DNA of 64,000 bases from Diadema setosum (Eukaryota; Echinodermata; Echinoidea; Diadematoida; Diadematidae). The notes beneath the pieces were generated by a model, which saw only the letters and a program-made list of their open reading frames with translations, had not been told where the DNA came from and did not search any database. The DNA is taken from assembly GCF_964275005.1 (NCBI RefSeq), contig NC_092702.1, positions 8,852,330-8,916,329 of the forward strand. The letters are read 5' to 3'. Shown here in pieces: positions 58,190 to 64,000 of this stretch; positions within the stretch are counted from its first letter, which is position 1, and every line of letters begins with the position of its first letter. The translations under genes were made by a program, and so were the position numbers.

Positions 58190-60635
58190 TAGTCATACTT
58201 TAAGCCGTTTTTTTTAGAGAGAGAGAGAGGGGAGCAAGTTTTTAACTGCATGAATGTACTTTGCGTATCGTTTTGCGTGGAAGATAAGAGGGTACTGTCT
58301 TCTAGAATTTTATTGAGCTTGCCCAAAATCAAATATTGCATTAGATATTCATCAGCAAATGTTTGATGTGATGTCAATGAATTCAATTGGGGGGGGGGGG
58401 GGGTATTGAGTGTAAAGCCCAAGGGAATTCAGTTTTCAGTATATGTGTCAGTTACATGGATAAGAGACCAAACTATCCTAATTAAGATACAAATCAGTGA
58501 TGCAGTTAAACAGAACAAAATCTCCGTGTTCTAAGCGTGTTGGAATATCAAAGCATTCACAAGAAAAATTGGTCTTTCAAAAGTCGTTGTGAGCAGAGTA
58601 CCCTTTAATCAGTCACTTTAGGAAACATGTTGGGTGTGGTTTCAGTTGACTCTACCATTCCAAGGATGTATGCCATGAACATTCCTTTCCTATTACATGT
58701 GTTAATAAATCATACGAGGATGAAATTCTGATAATTTTTTTTTTATGGTAGTATGAGTACTTAATAGTAAGAAAAAAATGGCGTGTGCTTACAGTAAACA
58801 AACTTTGTCCCTAATACTGTGAGATTGGAGTCTCCACAGTCTTGCCACACAACTAGAGTTTTGTATTCTGATCCATGCCCAACTTTCAGGATAGAAGCTT
58901 CCAAAGGTAGTTCATCATCAGCTTTGCACATCTATTTGTGACAGGTCATATGGCAATCATCAAACAGTGAAGTTCCTTCCTATTCACACAGTAACATGCA
59001 TGATCTGATCATGGAGCTACTCTGTTAGTAGCTCCATGATCTGATAAAATGGAATATTGTCTTCTATTCTAAAAAGATAGCTCCTAGTAGACTTGCAGCT
59101 ATTAGAGATGCGAATTATAACATGTGGAGTACACTGTGTGGAGAAAAAATGACATAAATGCCATGTACACTCACTTGAAATTAATAAATAGTTTAGCAAT
59201 GTGTGGAAGAAAAGCTGATGCAGATCCATGGGGAGTGAAACTTGTTCAATCAAATTAAAGAAAATAATAATACATGTCTCTACACAATCTGAATATCTTG
59301 TTACGTTGACTGATTTGAATCATTTCGAATATTGGTTGCCTTATTTTTGACATGACTGTTTGAAATTCTTTGAAATAAGAATGGATTTGTCAATCCACTC
59401 CCAGTAATACCAAATGATGAAGCATTGTTCAAAATGTGTCTGTATTTTGTAGGATATGAAATGTACTGCAAGCTGTTATGTGTACAGTAGAAGTTATTGT
59501 ATAATCCAAAGTATGTAAATGAACATGTACCATAAAGATCAATATTGGTGTGTGTGTTGTCCTGTAACAAAAATAAATATGAGAGTAACAATGGGCAAAG
59601 CTGCCAACCAAGAAGAGATAAATGCCACAGATGTATCATCTCGCCTTGTTTGTGATATCATATTTGTCTCTGTGTAGCTATGACAAGAGAAAAGATTGAG
59701 AGAAAAGTCTGAATGTATCAATGAGAGAAAAAAAAAGTAGATTTATTTGAAATTTATGGCATTGTGGCAGTCATGATTTCTAAACACAGAAACACTGAAC
59801 CAAGCATACACAGAACAACCTGCAGTACATGGCATGGGAGAGATTTATCTTATTTCAAGGTACAGCTAATAGGGGTCAGCTAGTAAAACATATTACATTG
59901 CAGGATGCATCCAAACTGACTTTTAGGTTGCAGTATGATAAGGCTTTTCATCTTTGTATATTCCTTAATTTCAGAATCTTCTTGACTTTCTCCAAAATAA
60001 AAAATGCCCCCTTATCAAGATTTTTAGCATAGATGTGTACATATACACATGGATTAACCCAGATAGTCAGTTAGCACATACATTATAAATGGTAATGTGA
60101 TCTCAAACATATCTCACTTTGCTCAAGAAATTACATTCCAAACCTTTTATTAGAATGATTATCCATAAGCTTTGACTGCTATACCGGTATGCAAAGACAT
60201 CTCTACGTACGTCAATGAACATGAGTTCAGATTGGAACATAAAGAATAAGATAAAGCATTCAGATTGGAACATAAAAACATACATGGATGACAAACAGAA
60301 GATTTACATAATTTCATAAAAAAATCCACACTTTCCTTTCCACTGGAATCCTTCATATACAACTTGCAAATTCATCTCACATAATTTCAGTGTTATAGAA
60401 ATATGCACTATGAAAATATTGGCACAAACATAAATACAGATATCTCAAGGTGTACAAGAAAAGTAGAATACTAGGATGTGGGGCATTTCATCAATGTTTT
60501 GTCAGTGATTTTCAACGACAAATTTGCTCTCAGCCAATCAGATGCAAGGATTTCAGTTGCTTGAACAGTTATCAATGACTGACAAGTTTCATGAAATGCA
60601 ACCCTGGTCGGTGGTGGTGAAATCTATTTGAAGTA
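58190..60635. other. Intergenic DNA downstream of the ALMS1-like gene
   Basis: G-run at 58390-58403 and the 15-bp stem-loop at 59007. Short frames on the minus strand show no family resemblance. No gene recognised. Confidence 0.55.
59007..59041. repeat. Perfect 15-bp stem-loop
   Basis: gatcatggagctact, a 5-nt loop ctgtt, then agtagctccatgatc. Isolated in noncoding DNA downstream of the ALMS1-like gene. Could be a hairpin RNA or the centre of an old inverted repeat; no run of T follows and nothing shows that it is transcribed. Confidence 0.7.
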
Positions 60636-60998
60636 CAGTCAACTCCGTGTAAGTCGACTGCGCACGTGTCGAATAATCGGCTATGTCGATGAAAATAAAA
60701 AGTCCATTTTACGTCCATAGCCTTCCGTGTGTTATTTCTCCGTATAAGTCGATTTATCGCCTAAGTCGAAATTTTGATAACAGTCTTGGGGAAAAATCAT
60801 TAAATTACCACCGTTTAAGTCAACGCTACACCGCAAAGTGTAATAAATCCCTGTCAAGTGCACAACTTGGATATTTGTTTACACAAGACTCCAGACTTGC
60901 CTGGTGCGCCCCAGTTTTGATCTCCTCTCTGACCTTCTCTCTCCCCCTCCCCTCTCTCTACTCCCACACTCGTCGGCGCCCCATCAGTTCTCCTCTCT

Positions 60999-62050
60999 TT
61001 AAAGGTATTAGCCCACATTTGTAAACCTGCAGCAATTGGTCTCATAGTTAGCATGGAGTTTGGGTATGATTGCAGTAACACCTGTGCAAAATTTTGTTCC
61101 AATTAGTCCATTACTTTCATAAAAATAAATGAAAATGCACCGTATGCATGCGTATAACGCTCGCTAGCCCCGGTCCACGTACGTACTACTTGCATGCGAT
61201 ACATGTGTAAGTTACGTGTACGTACTAGTAGCTAGCCCCGGAGACCGCGCCGCAAGGCACGGTCCTGGCGGCTACCTCGCATCTGAGCGGGAGCAAAAAT
61301 CACTGCCACATTCACGGCGACTTCACAAATAAAGCACGGCTAAATTTCTATCATAAACACAGTGACAATTAATACATTACCTTTTCGACTTGGTTTTTCT
61401 CACCCATTTATCTAGAAACTGCAAAATTTTCTACATTTTTTTAGGAGTAATAAGCGGCCTGCCCTAGTGCAACAGTGGAGAGACTTGCTGCTATATCAAT
61501 TAGTACGCATTACGCATGCTCTCAATGCACTGCACTGCATGCATGCTGTGTGCCTGTGCAAGTGATTGTGAGTTTCAGTGAGCATCGGTGAGCTGAAGAT
61601 ATTCGCGTTATAAGACAACATTTTCTGCATCATAAACAATGAAATGCATCAAACAGTCGCCGAAATTAATCATTTAGGTTTAATCGACCCATGTAAGTAT
61701 TCCTAGTAGTTTTTGTTGAAAAATTAAGGAAATATAGCGCCGAAACGGCACCCGTTTTGTACAACTCCTCGATCTGAATGCGAAAACGGCACAGCCCCAA
61801 CGCTGCACGTTGGGGTTGGTCGCAGTTAGTACGTAGCTAGCCCGCGCTCGTAATTCGATTTTGGGTCGGGTTGACCCGGTTTGAAAATTGATTTTAAAAC
61901 GATGATTTTCTCTCTTTCATCGAATGGTATAGACAAAGAGCAACAGGTGAGGTATGTTACTGTTATAACTTGTACTTGAAGTCATATTGGACCTGTTTTA
62001 CGCAGTTTTGATTTTCGTGGGTTTGCAAATGTGGGCTATAGTACCTTTAA
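60999..62050. mobile_element. 1.05-kb TTAA-flanked inverted-repeat element nested in the pogo-like transposon
   Basis: Left end TTAAAGGTATTAGCCCACAT and right end, reversed, TTAAAGGTACTATAGCCCAC, so about 30-nt imperfect inverted repeats starting at a TTAA. The interior is more GC-rich than its surroundings and rich in cgtacgta/gctagc-type short palindromes. No open frame of note. TTAA targets fit piggyBac-like MITEs, by inference. Confidence 0.72.
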
Positions 62051-62250
62051 ACACCTGAAAATGGCATGGTTTATGTATATTTTGCATCTTTCTTTTTGTT
62101 AATTCTTGAAAAAAGTCATGATCTTGCATGGAATGTTAAAGAAAGCATTAGAAATTTGGTTTAATGAACCTGGGCATACTTGCTGCGCCCGCATCTATGC
62201 GGCAACCTTCACTTTCCACTCGCTCTGTTCGCTTGAAACTCCCGTTCGGT

Positions 62251-62413
62251 ATGGCTACCAAAAGAAAACTGAATACGAAATCATACAATGAGAAATATGA
62301 AATCATCAAGTTTGATGGAAAAAAAAATTGACTACCAAGAGAAAAGATGTTGCGTTAACAAGAAACCAAACACACTTTAGGACATCTTGCGAGACAGGGA
62401 TTAAATCATACAT
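62251..62413 (+). pseudogene. Remnant of pogo-like transposase N-terminus
   Basis: ATG at 62251 opens MATKRKLNTKSYNEKYEIIK, typical of the N-terminal CENP-B/Psq helix-turn-helix of Tigger and pogo transposases. The frame stops at 62331 after 26 residues. Further on, near 62370-62410, a different reading gives ILRDRD, a common phrase at the end of this domain, with stops around it. Nothing of the DDE catalytic domain is recognised downstream. Confidence 0.6.
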
Positions 62414-63678
62414 GCTGTTGAAAATCCATCGGATGCCTGAAAGGGGAACTTGAAGCGAGGGCGGGGTGGGCGGAAGGAAAACGATCACTGTGTGCTGAGG
62501 TGATTTTTAACTTGTCTACTTGGTGACCCTGTGCAAGTCCCGGATGCCCATGGGTGTACGCAAAAAGTAAGCGGGCGAAGTAGCGCGAGTCACATACGTA
62601 TAAGCTTGTGTACAATGTTGGAGAGTGAATCGTATCACCGGACGCTTTTTTCTTCTTTTTTTTCGTGGCTCTGAATTCCATACTCGGGGAATGATATTTC
62701 GGCCATAAATAGCACCAGTTATTCACAAAGTCCTGAAAATTACGAATTTGGCAAAATCATGAAAATTATTCGCCTCGATTTTTGGAAAATAGACTTCAAA
62801 TATACCCCTCTCCCAAAAGTTGTCTTTTAGCGCGGTGTAAAATCGCATTATAATTTGGAACACGATTTTCATAATGAAATAATCAACGTCTTTCTCATAG
62901 TGTCCTTACACCAAAGATACACAATCTTTGCTTTCACCAGAATCACAATTCATACCCACGATTCACCGTTCACATTCCTACTGAGTGGACGACAAAGAAA
63001 AAATCAGCAAATGAGGCTTAAATTTCATATTTTACGGTAAAATGTCAAGCATGAACATTTCAAAAAGTTCACACGGTAAAATCTTGTGATAAATTGACAT
63101 CTTCTAAACTAGTGTTTTTTACATTTTTGTATCACTTTTTGGCGATTTAGGTTCATACAATGCTCTGTGAGGCTAGTCTACGAAGTCCTGCGCATACTGA
63201 ATGTCATTAGTACGCAGATAATTATGTGCGCGTCCGGTAATACCATACCTGTATAGATACTAGTACATCAAATCCAAACACTGTTCATGGAAGCTGTAGA
63301 TTTATAACACTGGAATACGCATGAACGATTTTGTTTTTTAAATTGCATTCTTTACTATTACAGATTGTTCCAGTTGTGACAGGAGTATGAATGTACTGTA
63401 CAATGCATGATGCACTATGACAGTTTAAATAAAGAGATAAAAATCTCCCTACTTCTGCCGCCCGAACCTCGTGGCTTTCCGACTGCAGCCGGTGTCCCCG
63501 TCGCAATCACACAATCTGTTATCCCGTCGAGCTGGGTGCTGTGGAACGCTCTATGTTGTAATAAGTACGAAAATATTAAGTCAATTTTTCTTCGACTTTC
63601 GCAGAAGTCGAATATCGCCTAAGTCGACGCATTTTCCCTGGTCCCGGCCGTTAAAATTGACTTACGCGGAGTTGACTG

Positions 63679-64000
63679 TATGTGGAATACACATCACAAG
63701 TACTGTAACAGCTATGCATAATTCAAAGGAAACTATGTCCTGAAATGTGAAACACTCAAGATGAAAGACAGCTTTGTTCATTTGCACATCAAAATATAAC
63801 AAAATATACAATTTTCACTCAACAGTGTATCAAACATATATAACCCCCCCCCCCCCCCCCCCGTCAGCATACATGTACATCATGTTGTATGTGCATTGCC
63901 TAAGTCCAGTCCATCACTCTTGCTGAATTAATGCTAAATCTGCAAAATCTTAGACCTAAAAATGCAAGTGTTGAAAAACAATATCCAAGCTTTTCTTCTT
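63679..64000. other. Noncoding tail of the window
   Basis: A C-run of about 17 at 63845-63862; otherwise plain AT-rich DNA. Confidence 0.6.

Larger units (their letters stand above)
60636..63678 (+). mobile_element. 3.04-kb pogo/Tigger-like (Tc1-mariner superfamily) DNA transposon, decayed
   Basis: Inverted ends CAGTCAACTCCGTGTAAGTC and, reversed at the right, CAGTCAACTCCGCGTAAGTC, flanked by TA on both sides. Subterminal copies of tatcgcctaagtcga occur near both ends. A short frame at 62251 looks like the start of a CENP-B/pogo-type transposase. The interior is interrupted by a 1.05-kb TTAA-flanked element (60999-62050). Too short and broken to be active. Confidence 0.78.

Noticed and set aside
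60683-61102. Frames of 113 and 82 codons at the left of the pogo-like element
   Set aside because: Span the element end and the boundary of the nested TTAA element; no transposase similarity.

Overview
The window is animal nuclear DNA: AT-rich, intron-bearing and crowded with short inverted-repeat transposons. The best guess for the organism is a marine invertebrate deuterostome, probably an echinoderm such as a sea urchin. This rests on an ALMS1-type ciliary gene, an apparently whole DIRS-type retroelement and many TA- and TTAA-flanked MITEs. The assignment is inference, since no species-diagnostic gene is present.

Only one host gene can be supported. It is a plus-strand ALMS1-like (Alstrom syndrome protein 1) gene with 11 coding exons between 34674 and 56429. 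All introns are GT-AG, all phases match, and the joined exons encode 2213 residues. The C-terminal 127 residues form an ALMS motif, preceded by a WF-x-P / PW block also found in vertebrate ALMS1. A likely noncoding 5' segment begins at a splice acceptor before 34559, so the promoter and first exon probably lie further upstream, possibly inside this window.

Region by region: 1-18194 is noncoding DNA with microsatellites, at least ten MITE-type elements and a GC-rich palindromic island near 14.3 kb. 18195-22827 is a DIRS-family tyrosine-recombinase retroelement with perfect 39-nt inverted ends. A 271-bp palindromic element (22827-23097) abuts it. 23.1-34.5 kb is noncoding with nested and dispersed MITEs. 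34.5-57.8 kb is the ALMS1-like gene; its last intron is swollen by a 5.17-kb TIR element (51079-56248) that carries two internal tandem arrays. 57.8-64 kb is intergenic and holds a 3.04-kb pogo/Tigger-like DNA transposon (60636-63678) with a decayed transposase start and a nested 1.05-kb TTAA element.

No tRNA, rRNA, CRISPR array or second protein-coding host gene was recognised. Many short open frames are chance frames or frames inside repeats and are not listed as genes.
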